Positions 26,290-35,761 of a stretch of 64,000 bases of DNA are shown here, one piece after another. The first letter of the stretch is position 1. Every line of letters starts with the position of its first letter. The notes beneath the pieces are model-generated. The model was not told where the DNA came from. It saw only the letters and a list, made by a program, of their open reading frames with translations, and made no database searches. The stretch comes from CAMCXE01 sp046347475 (GTDB lineage: Bacteria > Pseudomonadota > Gammaproteobacteria > Pseudomonadales > Cellvibrionaceae), in NCBI GenBank assembly GCA_046347475.1, contig JAXMGD010000009.1, forward strand, positions 1 through 64,000, read 5' to 3'. A program made the position numbers and the translations under genes.

Positions 26290-26430
26290 CCGCAGGGGGG
26301 CAAAGGGTAGGGCGACGCACGCCTAAATGGATTTAGGCGGTAGAACGACGCAGGAGCCTAAGTTGAGGATGCCAATGCCGAATCAGGGAGTTTATTCGGT
26401 ATGTGAATTTCTGCGTTAAATTCGGAGGCA
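26290..26430. repeat. R3-related fragment
   Basis: Contains GCGACGCACGCCTAAATGG, ATTTAGGCGGTAGAACGACG and CAGGAGCCTAAGTTGAGGAT, the complement of the R3 middle modules, without clear GTTGAAATAC ends. It belongs to the 25974-26545 gap, which has no gene. Confidence 0.5.
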
Positions 26431-26545
26431 TTAAGGGGGGGAATGATTGCGGTGCGCACGCCGCAACTGAGGATTCAGCTGCTGGGAGCTAAAAAGTCTC
26501 CTGTGCTTATGTCGCGAGTCTTAATGCAAGGGTGGCAAGAAGTGC

Positions 26546-26764
26546 CTAGCCGGTAGCCGTCCCGGCTTTATGATAGGCCACTAATGCATTGGCGTGCCCG
26601 TGGCCCATTTTATACTCTGTTTTAAGATGGGCCACTTGCACCATGTGTTTTTTGTCCTTTAGGCCATCAAGCACGCTCAGCCAATCACTAATAGGTTTGC
26701 CGTAGGTTTTTTCAATTGAAGGAAAATATGAGGCGGGGCCTTTTACTTTTTTATCATCGGTCAT
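26546..26764 (-). CDS. DUF4287 domain-containing small protein
   Basis: A protein of 72 residues covering a single DUF4287 unit: GPASYFPSIEKTYGKPISDW at the start and LKTEYKMGHGHANALVAYH at the end, both diagnostic. The domain is found in many bacteria, alone or in tandem with DUF5655, and its function is not established. It is a single gene with an AGAGA-type ribosome binding site and no operon partner; R3 and R4 repeat fragments lie downstream. Confidence 0.85.
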   Translation of the reverse strand: MTDDKKVKGPASYFPSIEKTYGKPISDWLSVLDGLKDKKHMVQVAHLKTEYKMGHGHANALVAYHKAGTATG

Positions 26765-26994
26765 AGTGTTTCTCTTCAGTGTGTGAATTTCAGTCCATAG
26801 GGAGATTAAAACTTTGTTTCCTTAGTGATTTGGCGAGAGTTTTCCGGCATTCAATTAATGTTAATAGGTTGGGCTGCTAAAGGAGATTCTTTGCTTCGGG
26901 TTTGGTGCTTGTTACTGGCTTGACGAGTGTGATTTAAATTGAGCAATTAAAAACCGAGCAATTAATAAATCACCCGATTTTTACGCCTAAAAAA

Positions 26995-29913
26995 CTAAAC
27001 CCAATGCACCTCAAGCCCCAGTTCCTGCACACGCCCAGCATGGGTTTTATCTGTCACCACGGCGGTATGCGCCAATTCCGGTTTTAAATAACGCTCACAC
27101 ACCCGCTGTAAATCAGGCAATTGGGTGGCAAGCAGCCTATCTCTAAAGGCCTGGCGTTTTTCTAACGTGCGGCCGTGTAGGTCGGCGTGGAAGAGGCGCT
27201 TGGCGCGGCCAGCGGGGGAGTCGGGTTTGTCTATGCCGCTGACGGCGCCGAGAATGGACTCTTCAATGCTCTGCCAGCTATGGGTGGTGTGCATAAACCA
27301 GTCGATGGCTTTATCAAAGTCCGCCAAAGTGTCCTCCAAGCGCGGGTCCCGGTAGGAGTAAAAACGGAAGGCGCCTGAGTTGCTGTCTTGGCTGGCGCCG
27401 CCGCCATAGGCGCCGCCCTGTTCGCGGATAGCGCGGTGTAAAAAGCCATTGCGCAACAGGTTGCCCAGCACCACCAGGGCTGCGCTGTCCTCGTGGTCCA
27501 TGGGCACGGTGGCGTAGGCGCGGGCGCAGAAATGCACCTGGCTGTTGGTGAGCCAGGCTTGTTGAATGCGGGCCTGATAGGGGGCGAGGGCAAAGGGGGT
27601 AAAGTCTGCGCCGTCAGCGGGTTTGAAGGTGTTCTTCAGCACCTCAATATGAGCAGCGGCTTGCTGAGCCTCGCCCACCCACAAAAAACGTCGGGGGGAA
27701 TTTTTCACGGCTTGGTGAATGGCGGCGAGTTGTGCGCAGAAGTCACTCAGCGCGCTGGCATCATCCAAGCTGTCATCGAGCTGTTTTAGCCGGTGAATTG
27801 AGGCGAGGCCGCCGAGTTCGTGGTTGAGGCGAGCGATGGCGCAGAGGCCCTGGGTGGCCGCGGTCATAGCCAGGCCGTGGCCGTTGTTGGTGATGGATTG
27901 CTCTCGGTGGGCGCGGGCTTGGGCCATTGTTTCGCGAATGCGGTTGAGTTCGTCGAAGCGGGCACCGCTTAAGGTGGCCTGCATGATGTCGCTCAGGGCT
28001 GCTTGATTGCGGTTAAGGGCTTTACCGGAGACGGTTAAAAAATTCTGGCTGCTGTGTACATCGTCCACCAGGCAGCGAATGCTGGTGTAGGCGCTAAAAC
28101 CGCCAGTGGCCGCGGCTTGTTTGCGTTGCATGGCGATGTAGTCGTGTTGATCGACCCCCACTTCCGTGAGCAGGTTGGTGTAGTAGGGCAGCAGGTTGAT
28201 CTGCTCTGCGTTCAGTTGAGGCAGGTCCAGCACAATTTGTTGATACACCAAACCATTCGTGCCTACATCGTAGCGGTAGAGGTCGTTATCGCTGTGCAGG
28301 CTAAACACAGTTGGGCTTAGGTGGCCCTCTTTGAGTGGCACGTCTTCAAGTGTCACTTTGGGCAGAATATTTTCATCGTCCACCTGGCCTTGGCGCTGCA
28401 GCAGGGCTGCGGCCTGCTCAATAATGCGCTGCTGCTCACTCTCGCTCAGGGCCGCTCGGATGCGGGCGAGCTGAGCGACTTCTGCCGCTTGCTTGCGCTC
28501 GGCCAAGTGGGCATCTGGGCAGAGGGCTAGGCGCACTCGGTGGGGGTTATCCAGCAGCAGCGCGCGGACGCGGCCCTGTAAAAAGGCCGGGTCTTTTATC
28601 TGTTCGCGCAGTTTGGCCAGGGCTGGGTCTATATTCAGTAGCGCCACGGGGTCGCCCCGGTGGGTGGCGGCGGTGAGGGCGTTGAGAATAATTTGCAGGC
28701 CGAACGGATGGTGGTCGCCGCCCACTTCGCGCTGGTGTAATTCCAGTTGGTGCAGGGCCGCCTCGGCGTCTTCTGGGGGGATACCTTCGCTGGCGATGGT
28801 CTCTAGCGTCTTAAGAATAAAATCTTCAATGGCTTCTATATCATCGGCGCTGGCGCCTTCTAAGCCGCACATAAAGGTGAGTTCTTTTTGCGAGTCGTCC
28901 ATACCACACAGAGGGCTGGGGCTTTGGCCCAGTTCGGTGGTTTCCAGGGCTTGCATCAAAGGGCAGGCGCTGTTGTTGAGCAGTACGCCGGAGAGCAAAT
29001 GGCCCACTAACACATCTTCTAAATTGGTGGATTGCCCCAGCAACCAGGCCAGCACCACATGGGTTTTTGCAGTTAAATCTTCTTCATTTAAGGGGTAATA
29101 CTCCTGCACCTTAACCGGGGCGAAGTAGCGTTTTTCATCGGGTACTTGAATGAGGTGGTCAGAGCGCTCGAAGTGACTCAGTGCCAGTTCTTCAAATTTG
29201 CTCTGGTGTTCAAACGCGCTAATGTCGCCATAGGTCATAAAGATGGCGTTGCTGGGGTGATAGTGGGTGCGGTAGAAGCTGACCAGCTGCTCGTAGGTGA
29301 GATCGGTAATGGCTTCTGGGTCGCCGCCGGAATTGTGGTGGTAAGTGGTGGTGGGGAAGAGGTATTTGGTGAGGGTTTGCCACAGCTGCGAGGGCACTGA
29401 ACTCATGGCGCCTTTCATTTCGTTGTACACCACACCCTTGTACATCAATTCCGAGTTGGGGTTGCCCGCTTCGCTAAATTCCAACCGGTGGCCTTCTTGG
29501 GCAAAATCCAACGGGTCCAGGCGGGAGAAAAACACTGCATCCAAATACACGCCCAATAAATTACTGAAGTCTTTGCGGTTAATGGAGGCAAAAGGGTAGG
29601 CCGTCCAGTCGGAACTTGTGAAGGCGTTCATAAAGGTGTTGAGGGAGCGGCGGGTCATCATAAAAAACGGGTCCCGCACCGGGTAGCGTTGGCTGCCACA
29701 GAGCGCGGTATGTTCTAGAATGTGGGCCACGCCGGTGGAATCTTTGGGCACTGTGCGCAGGGCGACTAAAAAAACGTTTTCCGGGTTGTCGGCGCGAATG
29801 TGAATATGCTGGGCACCGGTTTTAATGTGCTGGTACTCTTCAACCCAGATGTTCATGGCGGGCACGGGTTGGCTAGAAAGCAGGCTAAACGCTGGGTGCA
29901 CAGCAGAATTCAT
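26995..29913 (-). CDS. M16 family zinc metallopeptidase (PreP-like, M16C)
   Basis: A peptidase of 972 residues. The inverted zinc motif HxxEH is in GVAHILEHTALCGS near residue 65, followed by RYPVRDPFFMMTRRSLNTF, FMNAFTSSDWTAYPF and the third zinc-ligand region (VVYNEMKGAM). The size, the CGS segment and the M16C-associated middle domain place it with presequence-protease-type enzymes, which form a closed chamber and degrade short unfolded peptides. The C-terminal half has the expected inactive repeat (GGAYGGGASQDSNSGAFRFY). There is no signal peptide, so it is probably cytosolic. Full length for the family; single gene on the minus strand. Confidence 0.9.
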   Translation of the reverse strand: MNSAVHPAFSLLSSQPVPAMNIWVEEYQHIKTGAQHIHIRADNPENVFLVALRTVPKDSTGVAHILEHTALCGSQRYPVRDPFFMMTRRSLNTFMNAFTSSDWTAYPFASINRKDFSNLLGVYLDAVFFSRLDPLDFAQEGHRLEFSEAGNPNSELMYKGVVYNEMKGAMSSVPSQLWQTLTKYLFPTTTYHHNSGGDPEAITDLTYEQLVSFYRTHYHPSNAIFMTYGDISAFEHQSKFEELALSHFERSDHLIQVPDEKRYFAPVKVQEYYPLNEEDLTAKTHVVLAWLLGQSTNLEDVLVGHLLSGVLLNNSACPLMQALETTELGQSPSPLCGMDDSQKELTFMCGLEGASADDIEAIEDFILKTLETIASEGIPPEDAEAALHQLELHQREVGGDHHPFGLQIILNALTAATHRGDPVALLNIDPALAKLREQIKDPAFLQGRVRALLLDNPHRVRLALCPDAHLAERKQAAEVAQLARIRAALSESEQQRIIEQAAALLQRQGQVDDENILPKVTLEDVPLKEGHLSPTVFSLHSDNDLYRYDVGTNGLVYQQIVLDLPQLNAEQINLLPYYTNLLTEVGVDQHDYIAMQRKQAAATGGFSAYTSIRCLVDDVHSSQNFLTVSGKALNRNQAALSDIMQATLSGARFDELNRIRETMAQARAHREQSITNNGHGLAMTAATQGLCAIARLNHELGGLASIHRLKQLDDSLDDASALSDFCAQLAAIHQAVKNSPRRFLWVGEAQQAAAHIEVLKNTFKPADGADFTPFALAPYQARIQQAWLTNSQVHFCARAYATVPMDHEDSAALVVLGNLLRNGFLHRAIREQGGAYGGGASQDSNSGAFRFYSYRDPRLEDTLADFDKAIDWFMHTTHSWQSIEESILGAVSGIDKPDSPAGRAKRLFHADLHGRTLEKRQAFRDRLLATQLPDLQRVCERYLKPELAHTAVVTDKTHAGRVQELGLEVHWV

Positions 29914-29987
29914 AAGCGGATCTCGTAAATAGGGCTCAATGGGGCATCATACGACGCAGCCGCGACAATTTCAGTAATAATCCTAAG

Positions 29988-30126
29988 GAACCTCTGAAAA
30001 ATCTAGGCGGCGATGGGCGGGCGAGGCAAATGTTGTAAAAAGGCGGAGTTTACACAGCGTAAATGCACATTTTTTTGGGATATTCAACGACGCTAGAGCA
30101 GCTGCGTTAATTGTTTAGAGGTTCCG
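29988..30126. repeat. R5 repeat copy
   Basis: GGAACCTCTGAA at the left and TTTAGAGGTTCC at the right (11 of 12 positions complementary) bound about 135 bases of non-coding DNA containing GCGAGGCAAATGTTGTAAAA and GGAGTTTACACAGCGTAAAT. Only one copy was seen in the window. It lies between the divergent M16 gene and the DUF599 gene. Confidence 0.65.
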
Positions 30127-30263
30127 TAAAAACCTGAGTCAAATAAATCCGCGTAGTGAAATGGCCGTTGTGCGCAGCTTGTGTGCCGGGCCTTGGTACT
30201 ACGCAGTTGCGCAGGCTGCATAATCAGCGGCGATACAAAAACAAACCAATATGAGGGGGCAGG

Positions 30264-31010
30264 GTGGCAGCTACGGCTGAAATAGCAATTAGCCATGTGG
30301 AATTGTTGGGCGTGCTGTGGTTAATGCTCGCCTGGGTGGGGTATAGCAATTTTGCACGTCGGCGGGCAAAAAAAGTTTTTTGCATCGCTTCGGTTTTGCA
30401 CTGTTACCGCAAGAGCTGGATGCGTTCCATGCTGCAGCGGGATAATCGCATTAGCGATGCGGCACTATTAGCCAATTTAGAACGCAACGCGAGTTTTCTC
30501 GCCTCCACCTCTATATTTGTTATTGCCGGTGTATTTACCCTATTGGCCTCGGCGGAAAAAGTTTTGGAAATGGTGCTCACCATTCCCGGTGTGCCACCGA
30601 CTACCACAACCTTGCAGCTGCAATTTAAAATTATGTTGCTGCTGATGATTCACGTATACGCCTTTTTTACCTTTACCTGGTCCATGCGCCAATACGGCTT
30701 TTGCGCGATTTTATTAGGTGCAGCACCGGTGGGAACTTCCCCGGAGGCCCAGGGCGATGCGGCGGAAAATTATATTCGCCATGTCGCCAAGGTAATTGAT
30801 CAGGCAGGTATTAGCTACAACCACGGTTTACGCGCTTTTTATTTTTCGCTGGCTGTATTGGCCTGGTTATTAAATGATTATGTCTTTGTTGCGGCGGTGG
30901 CGGCCGTGGTATTTATTTTATATCGGCGGGAATTTCACTCGCGCACATTGTTGGCGATGATAGCGGTGGATCGCTTGGATGAAAAACGCGCTCGCATTGA
31001 GCGTAAATAA
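30264..31010 (+). CDS. DUF599 family membrane protein
   Basis: A protein of 248 residues starting at GTG 30264 behind a GGGGGCAGG-type site. It has four probable membrane helices: about 12-28, 78-100 (FVIAGVFTLLASAEKVLE), 112-135 (LQFKIMLLLMIHVYAFFTFTW, seen in parts) and 190-215. The motifs LERNASFLASTSIFVIAG, FTFTWSMRQYGF and FYFSLAVLAWLLN are typical of DUF599 proteins. The function is unknown; I see no catalytic motif. The next gene (31077) also encodes a membrane protein and follows after 66 bases, so they may be co-transcribed. Confidence 0.85.
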   Translation: MAATAEIAISHVELLGVLWLMLAWVGYSNFARRRAKKVFCIASVLHCYRKSWMRSMLQRDNRISDAALLANLERNASFLASTSIFVIAGVFTLLASAEKVLEMVLTIPGVPPTTTTLQLQFKIMLLLMIHVYAFFTFTWSMRQYGFCAILLGAAPVGTSPEAQGDAAENYIRHVAKVIDQAGISYNHGLRAFYFSLAVLAWLLNDYVFVAAVAAVVFILYRREFHSRTLLAMIAVDRLDEKRARIERK

Positions 31011-31076
31011 TCCGACTGTTGGTACAGCCTCCTCATCCTCAAACTAATATCACTATATATCCTTTAGGAACCCCGT

Positions 31077-31820
31077 GTGTTTAAAAAAATAATAACCAGT
31101 TTTGCCTATAGTTTAAGTTGCATCATTATTGCTCTGCAGCTGAGTTGGTATGTTTTGGGGCAAATGAATTTTTCCTACGGCTTTTGGCATGATCACACCA
31201 GTATTGCCTGGGCCATTGAAACCTACGCCGCGGCCAATCGCCAAGGCCACAACGGGTTTGAAAAAACCACCAAGGCAGAGCGCGAACGGGTATTTGCGGA
31301 AATTGCCAAATCGATTCGCTCCTCTGGAGTGGGCCTTGAGCAGATTCAATACCGGGTTGAAGGCGAGGCGGAACGGGTTTTGCTGACGCAGGATGAAGTG
31401 TTGCATTTACAGGATGTGGCTAAACTAATTGATTTAGCGCCCTTTGCCGTGGTGCCCGCTTGGCTCGTATTGTGCGGTTTAATCCTATATAGCCTAAAAA
31501 AGAACCTGCCCATGCCGAGCATGCGCGTTCAATTGGCAAGTTTAGCGGCAGTGAGTGCGGTTATTGGCGTTATTTTAGCGGTTATAGGTCCCAAGGCCGT
31601 GTTTACTCAGTTGCATATTTGGGTGTTTCCGGCGGAGCATAAATGGTTTTTTTATTATCAAGATTCTTTAATGTCTACCATGATGCACGCGCCGATTTTA
31701 TTCGGTGGCATAGCCGCCCAGTGGGCCGCTTTTGCAAGTATTGTTTTTATTGGCTTGCAGTTGGTGATTAAACACTGGGTGGGGAGTAAGCTGCGGCCTG
31801 AATTACCAGCAATAGAATAG
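31077..31820 (+). CDS. Membrane protein, DUF1461-like
   Basis: A protein of 247 residues from GTG 31077 with TTTAGGAA upstream. Membrane segments are at about 6-26, 118-136, 153-173 and 206-230, with a large outside loop after the first. The motif order WHDH, QDEVLHLQDVAKLID, FTQLHIWVFPAEHKWFFYYQ resembles the DUF1461 (TIGR01906) integral membrane family, in which E..HL.DV and FT..H...F..W.F are conserved. The match is by eye and the length is compatible. Function unknown. It is probably in an operon with the DUF599 gene. Confidence 0.6.
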   Translation: MFKKIITSFAYSLSCIIIALQLSWYVLGQMNFSYGFWHDHTSIAWAIETYAAANRQGHNGFEKTTKAERERVFAEIAKSIRSSGVGLEQIQYRVEGEAERVLLTQDEVLHLQDVAKLIDLAPFAVVPAWLVLCGLILYSLKKNLPMPSMRVQLASLAAVSAVIGVILAVIGPKAVFTQLHIWVFPAEHKWFFYYQDSLMSTMMHAPILFGGIAAQWAAFASIVFIGLQLVIKHWVGSKLRPELPAIE

Positions 31821-31857
31821 ATTGTGTTGATTTAGTCCAATTTTAAGGCGCTAGCTA

Positions 31858-31995
31858 ACAGCATGTTGAAATTGGGTTGGCGAGATGGCCAGGCAAATTT
31901 GGCAAAAAAACCGGAATTTACACCTATTAATGAGTAATTTTTCGCCATGTTTAACACCGCCAGACCTAGCAAGATAGTATTTCAACACGCTGCTG
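31858..31995. repeat. R3 repeat copy
   Basis: Begins AACAGCATGTTGAAATTGGG, ends GATAGTATTTCAACACGCTG. The core AGGCAAATTTGGCAAAAAAA, GAATTTACACC and ACACCGCCAGACCTAGCAAG parallels the copy at 13084. It sits between convergent genes, so it may double as a transcription terminator. Confidence 0.8.
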
Positions 31996-32009
31996 AATAG
32001 CGGCTAATG

Positions 32010-34367
32010 CTACAACAATGGTTTATCCAGCAAGGCCTGTGCTTGGCTGATTTCTGTCGCAGCTTTTACTAACTCTCCTTGTATTAAGGGGCAGTTTAAG
32101 CGCCGCGCCAATGCCAATTGGTGCGGTGTATCCACCCCTTTGGCAATTACCTGCAGCCCCATACTTTTGCCCATATCCACAAGCGCTTTGAGCGGTTGAT
32201 GGCTGCCGGATTGCAGCGCAGCCTGAATAAATCGCGCGTCTAATTTAAGTGTTTTTACCGGCAGCTCGGCTAAATGCATGAGGCAAGAATTGCCGCCGCC
32301 AAAATCGTCCATCATCCAATGCAGTGCGAGTTCTTCCATGAGACGCAGGTGTTTTTGATAGCGCGCGTGCAACACGAGCCAATCCTGTTCGGTGACACAG
32401 CACGCAATAGCGCCGGGGGGTAAAATAGCCAGTTGGCGGCCGAGCCTACGAATAAAATGCACATCCGTGAGGGAGTGGGCGCTCAGTGTTATCGTAAGTT
32501 GCAGGCAGGGGTGATTAAATGTGGTGTGGTGTTGCACTGCTTTTTGAATCGCCCAATCTTCTATGGCCATTAAAAGCGTTGCATCACTATTGGGTTGACC
32601 GGCACCTGGGGGGTGCTTCTGCTGAGATAATTGCCAATTAATGGCGCAGTCAAATTGTGCTAATACGCCGGTCTGAGTATGAATCACCGGGTTAAATATA
32701 AACTGAAAATCCCCCTGCTGCAGGCGCGAGCGTAATTGTTTTTCTACATCTAAGGTGCGTTGGGTTTGTGCGTGTAATGTGCGATCAAACAGCGCGCTGC
32801 GATTGCGCCCTTCAGCTTTGGCTTGATACATGGCCACATCCGCATGGCGCAGCATTAATTCAGCGGATTCTCCATAGCGATCACTCAAACAAATACCGAT
32901 GCTTGCGCTGATATGTACACCGTGATCCTCATTGAGTATGGGGCGTTGTATTTCCTGCAGCAATTTGTCGGCGAAGGTCATCACCTGCTCGGGGGTACTG
33001 CTGTCTGTGAGCAAAAATGCAAATTCATCGCCACCAATGCGCGCCGCCGTGTGGCTAATATCTGCAAGATTTCTAAGGCGCAGGCCAATTTCTATTAGGG
33101 CTTCATCGGCAAACAGATGGCCGAAGTTGTCATTAATTTGTTTAAACCCGTCTAAATCCACAAACAAAAGGGCGAATTTATAGTGCCGTTCTCGGCCGAC
33201 CTTTAGGAGATTGCGTTCAATTTCGCTGAGTAATTTAGCTCTATTCGGCAGGCCCGTTAACGAATCGTGAAAGGCCAGGCGATTGAGTTGCACCTCCGAG
33301 CGTTTGCGCTCGGTAATATCAATGGCGGTGGCAAGCCAGGTGGGGCGGTTTTCAAATTTAGTGGCGGTCACACTTACCAGTGCCCAACGGGTATCACCGC
33401 TGCGATTGTGAAATTCCACTTCCAAACGGCGTTTAGTGCCTTCCTCAGTGTTTTTCAGCATTTGGGAGTTAAACTGGCCGGCAAATTCTTCACCTAACAA
33501 AACACTCACTGGCAGAACTCGAATGGCATCCTGGCCAAAACCGGTTAGTTTTTCCATGGCGCTATTGCTGAAAAAAATAAAATTGCGAAAGGCAAAAATA
33601 GCTGCGTCGGTGGATTGTGCGAGGGACTTAAAACGCGATTCGCTCTCGTCGGTGCCGCGATGGTTTAGGTAATAATATTTATAAGCTACCAGTGCGATTT
33701 TATCCGCAAGCCCAACGGCAAATTGTTGCTCGCTGTCACTCCAGTGCCGCCCTGGATATACCTGTGCTAAGCGCAACAGACCAAAATACCCGCAGCTGGT
33801 CATTATGGGCACGTCAATTAATGAGGTAATTTTTTGCTCGCTTAAATATAAACGGCTATGGGGGTTAAGTGACGGAGAGTTGTTCACATCATCCAATACC
33901 ACCAGTTGGCGGTGAGCAACTTCATCCAAATAGGCCTGGTCGAGGCCGCAGGCTTGAAACCGCACCGGTGTAAAACGGCCCAGGGGTTGGTCGTATTCCA
34001 TTTCATAAAATGGCTGAAATAAATTCTCCTTATAAATCCACAGATAGGCGCGGCTGGCGCCTAGAACCTGGGTCGTTATTTGGCAAATAGCATTAAAAAT
34101 ACCGGTTGCATCATCTGCGCTTTGCACCTTTTGGTGAATGGTTAATAAGCTTTGCAGCTGGTATTTAAGATTTTTTAAGGTGTGTTCCCGGTCGGCCAAT
34201 TCCAAATCGTGACGTTGGTAGGTATTGGACACCAATTCAAGCAGGGCTAAGTACTCCGGCGTTGTTTGCGCCGGTGGTGTCAGCTGGGCTAATTGCGCGG
34301 TTAATAATGTGTGTTGATCAGGATTCGTCACGGGCCGGGGGTGGGGTAGTGGATGGGGCGGGCTCAA
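32010..34367 (-). CDS. GAF-PAS-GGDEF-EAL protein with degenerate EAL domain
   Basis: A protein of 785 residues without membrane helices. Order: N-terminal coiled segment, GAF-type domain (about 75-220), PAS with PAC (about 225-345), GGDEF (about 350-510; RIGGDEF near 443 is intact, so cyclase activity is plausible) and a C-terminal EAL-like domain (about 535-785). The EAL signature is lost: the site reads FDCAINW where active enzymes have EALLRW, the metal-binding EGVET is AKGVDT, and DDFGTGYSS is DDFGGGNSC. It is therefore probably not a phosphodiesterase and may bind ligand or only regulate. The start is a TTG at 34367; the GTG at 34331 is an alternative. Confidence 0.85.
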   Translation of the reverse strand: MSPPHPLPHPRPVTNPDQHTLLTAQLAQLTPPAQTTPEYLALLELVSNTYQRHDLELADREHTLKNLKYQLQSLLTIHQKVQSADDATGIFNAICQITTQVLGASRAYLWIYKENLFQPFYEMEYDQPLGRFTPVRFQACGLDQAYLDEVAHRQLVVLDDVNNSPSLNPHSRLYLSEQKITSLIDVPIMTSCGYFGLLRLAQVYPGRHWSDSEQQFAVGLADKIALVAYKYYYLNHRGTDESESRFKSLAQSTDAAIFAFRNFIFFSNSAMEKLTGFGQDAIRVLPVSVLLGEEFAGQFNSQMLKNTEEGTKRRLEVEFHNRSGDTRWALVSVTATKFENRPTWLATAIDITERKRSEVQLNRLAFHDSLTGLPNRAKLLSEIERNLLKVGRERHYKFALLFVDLDGFKQINDNFGHLFADEALIEIGLRLRNLADISHTAARIGGDEFAFLLTDSSTPEQVMTFADKLLQEIQRPILNEDHGVHISASIGICLSDRYGESAELMLRHADVAMYQAKAEGRNRSALFDRTLHAQTQRTLDVEKQLRSRLQQGDFQFIFNPVIHTQTGVLAQFDCAINWQLSQQKHPPGAGQPNSDATLLMAIEDWAIQKAVQHHTTFNHPCLQLTITLSAHSLTDVHFIRRLGRQLAILPPGAIACCVTEQDWLVLHARYQKHLRLMEELALHWMMDDFGGGNSCLMHLAELPVKTLKLDARFIQAALQSGSHQPLKALVDMGKSMGLQVIAKGVDTPHQLALARRLNCPLIQGELVKAATEISQAQALLDKPLL

Positions 34368-34482
34368 ACCGGGTTTAAGCGCTGGCCAGTATAACCCAGC
34401 GGCCGTTGTTGGCGAGTGAAGTAGCAGAAACGCCGCGTTATGAACTCGTCTCGCGACGACTTAGGTGACCTTTGCGACACTT

Positions 34483-34654
34483 ATTAACCCGGCGACAAAA
34501 TAGATCGTCCTGATCTATTTTGTCTTCGCCCCGTTAAAACGGGCGCAGATACGTGGATCTGCTTGTTTTAGCGGGGCTCGCGGCGCCTTAGGACGCCGGT
34601 GCTGCATCCATGCAGCACTTATTAACCCGACTCTAAATGTCGCCGGGTTAATAA
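34483..34654. repeat. R1 repeat, full copy (inverse orientation)
   Basis: Same structure as the copy at 8183 but in the opposite direction: TTAACCCGGCGACAAAATAG starts it, then CCCCGTTAAAACGGGCG, GCTTGTTTTAGCGGGGC, a GTGCTGCATCCATGCAGCAC palindrome and TGTCGCCGGGTTAA. The short left-end stem is mutated (TTAACCCGACTCTAAATGTC). Confidence 0.85.
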
Positions 34655-34764
34655 TTAGCCCGGCAGGAGAAAATACCTATGAGCCCCAGCAGCACTCATA
34701 TTGTGTAACTTTTAGCGTACCCGAGCGGATCAGCTAAGCAGCCTGGCCTTGGATTTGTGCGGAT

Positions 34765-35709
34765 TTGAAGCGGAAGCAGGTCACACTTGCGGTGAAATAC
34801 GTAAATTTACGTATGGATGAGGCCGCCAGCCGGTTCGATAATAAAACGGACAGATATTGGGTGGAGTGTATGGACGGCGTAGGCTTAGTGCTGATTTCGG
34901 CAATCAATAAAACCATTGATTTGGTGGCAACCGTGGTAATTCCATTTGAGATTCTCCTTTTGGTAATTACGCGTAAAACACTCATACAGCGAGAGATTAT
35001 GGTCAATCTCGCCTGCGCCCTCGCCATTTTTTGCACCTTGCACACCGTCGATTTCAGCTACAAATATGCAGCTTTAGACTATGTGCGTCAGCACGCGTTA
35101 TTTTCCCTCCAAAATGCCGATTCGCCCCTAGCGGTAACGCTTGTCATTCTGGCCCACTTATTGGTGGGTGATTTGTGTTTTTATGTTAGCCACCGGCTGC
35201 GGCACACCAAGTATTTATTTATGTTGGAGCATGTGGTGCACCATTCGTCCACCGAGCTCAACTTCGTTACGAATTTACGCACCAGTTTTGTGGTGGCCTT
35301 TTATGGTTGGTTTCCTTTATTAGTGCCAATATTGTTCGGTTTTGACCCGGCCTTGTTGCTCGCCTGTTACGCCCTGGCCAACGCCTTGCCCTTTTTTATG
35401 CATCATAATTTAATTAAAAAAATGGGTTGGTTTGAATATGTATTTAACACACCCTCCCACCATCGGGTGCACCACGGGGCTAATGCGTGTTATATCGATA
35501 AAAATTTTGGCGGCATGTTAATTATTTGGGATAGGCTGTTTGGCACCTATGCCGAAGAGGTGGAGCCTGTGGTTTATGGTCTGAACTATGGCAAGCCTAG
35601 CGCTAATCCGTTGAGGGTATTGTTTGGCGGCTGGCTGCATTTATTTACCAAAATAAGGCGCAAATTAACTAGATCTTCGCCTGAGTCACACAAACAGCTG
35701 ACCCCTTAG
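34765..35709 (+). CDS. Sterol desaturase / fatty acid hydroxylase family protein
   Basis: A membrane-bound di-iron oxygenase family member. The conserved histidine clusters are present: HRLRHTKY, EHVVHHSSTELN, MHHNL and SHHRVHHG, with YIDKNFGGMLIIWDRLFGTY near the end, a very strong family marker. Hydrophobic helices lie at about 40-70, 72-90, 118-140 and 180-210. Members hydroxylate or desaturate sterols, carotenoids or fatty acids; the substrate cannot be predicted. The start is unclear: TTG 34765 gives 314 residues, while ATG 34813 and ATG 34870 are plausible and better aligned with the first helix. Single gene next to an R1 copy. Confidence 0.85.
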   Translation: MKRKQVTLAVKYVNLRMDEAASRFDNKTDRYWVECMDGVGLVLISAINKTIDLVATVVIPFEILLLVITRKTLIQREIMVNLACALAIFCTLHTVDFSYKYAALDYVRQHALFSLQNADSPLAVTLVILAHLLVGDLCFYVSHRLRHTKYLFMLEHVVHHSSTELNFVTNLRTSFVVAFYGWFPLLVPILFGFDPALLLACYALANALPFFMHHNLIKKMGWFEYVFNTPSHHRVHHGANACYIDKNFGGMLIIWDRLFGTYAEEVEPVVYGLNYGKPSANPLRVLFGGWLHLFTKIRRKLTRSSPESHKQLTP

Positions 35710-35761
35710 CACTGTGCTGGCCAGGCCAGGGAATCAACGCTCTGGATTATCAACTCGGCGC

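Noticed and set aside
28493..29098. 201-codon plus-strand frame
   Set aside because: Antisense shadow of the M16 peptidase gene.
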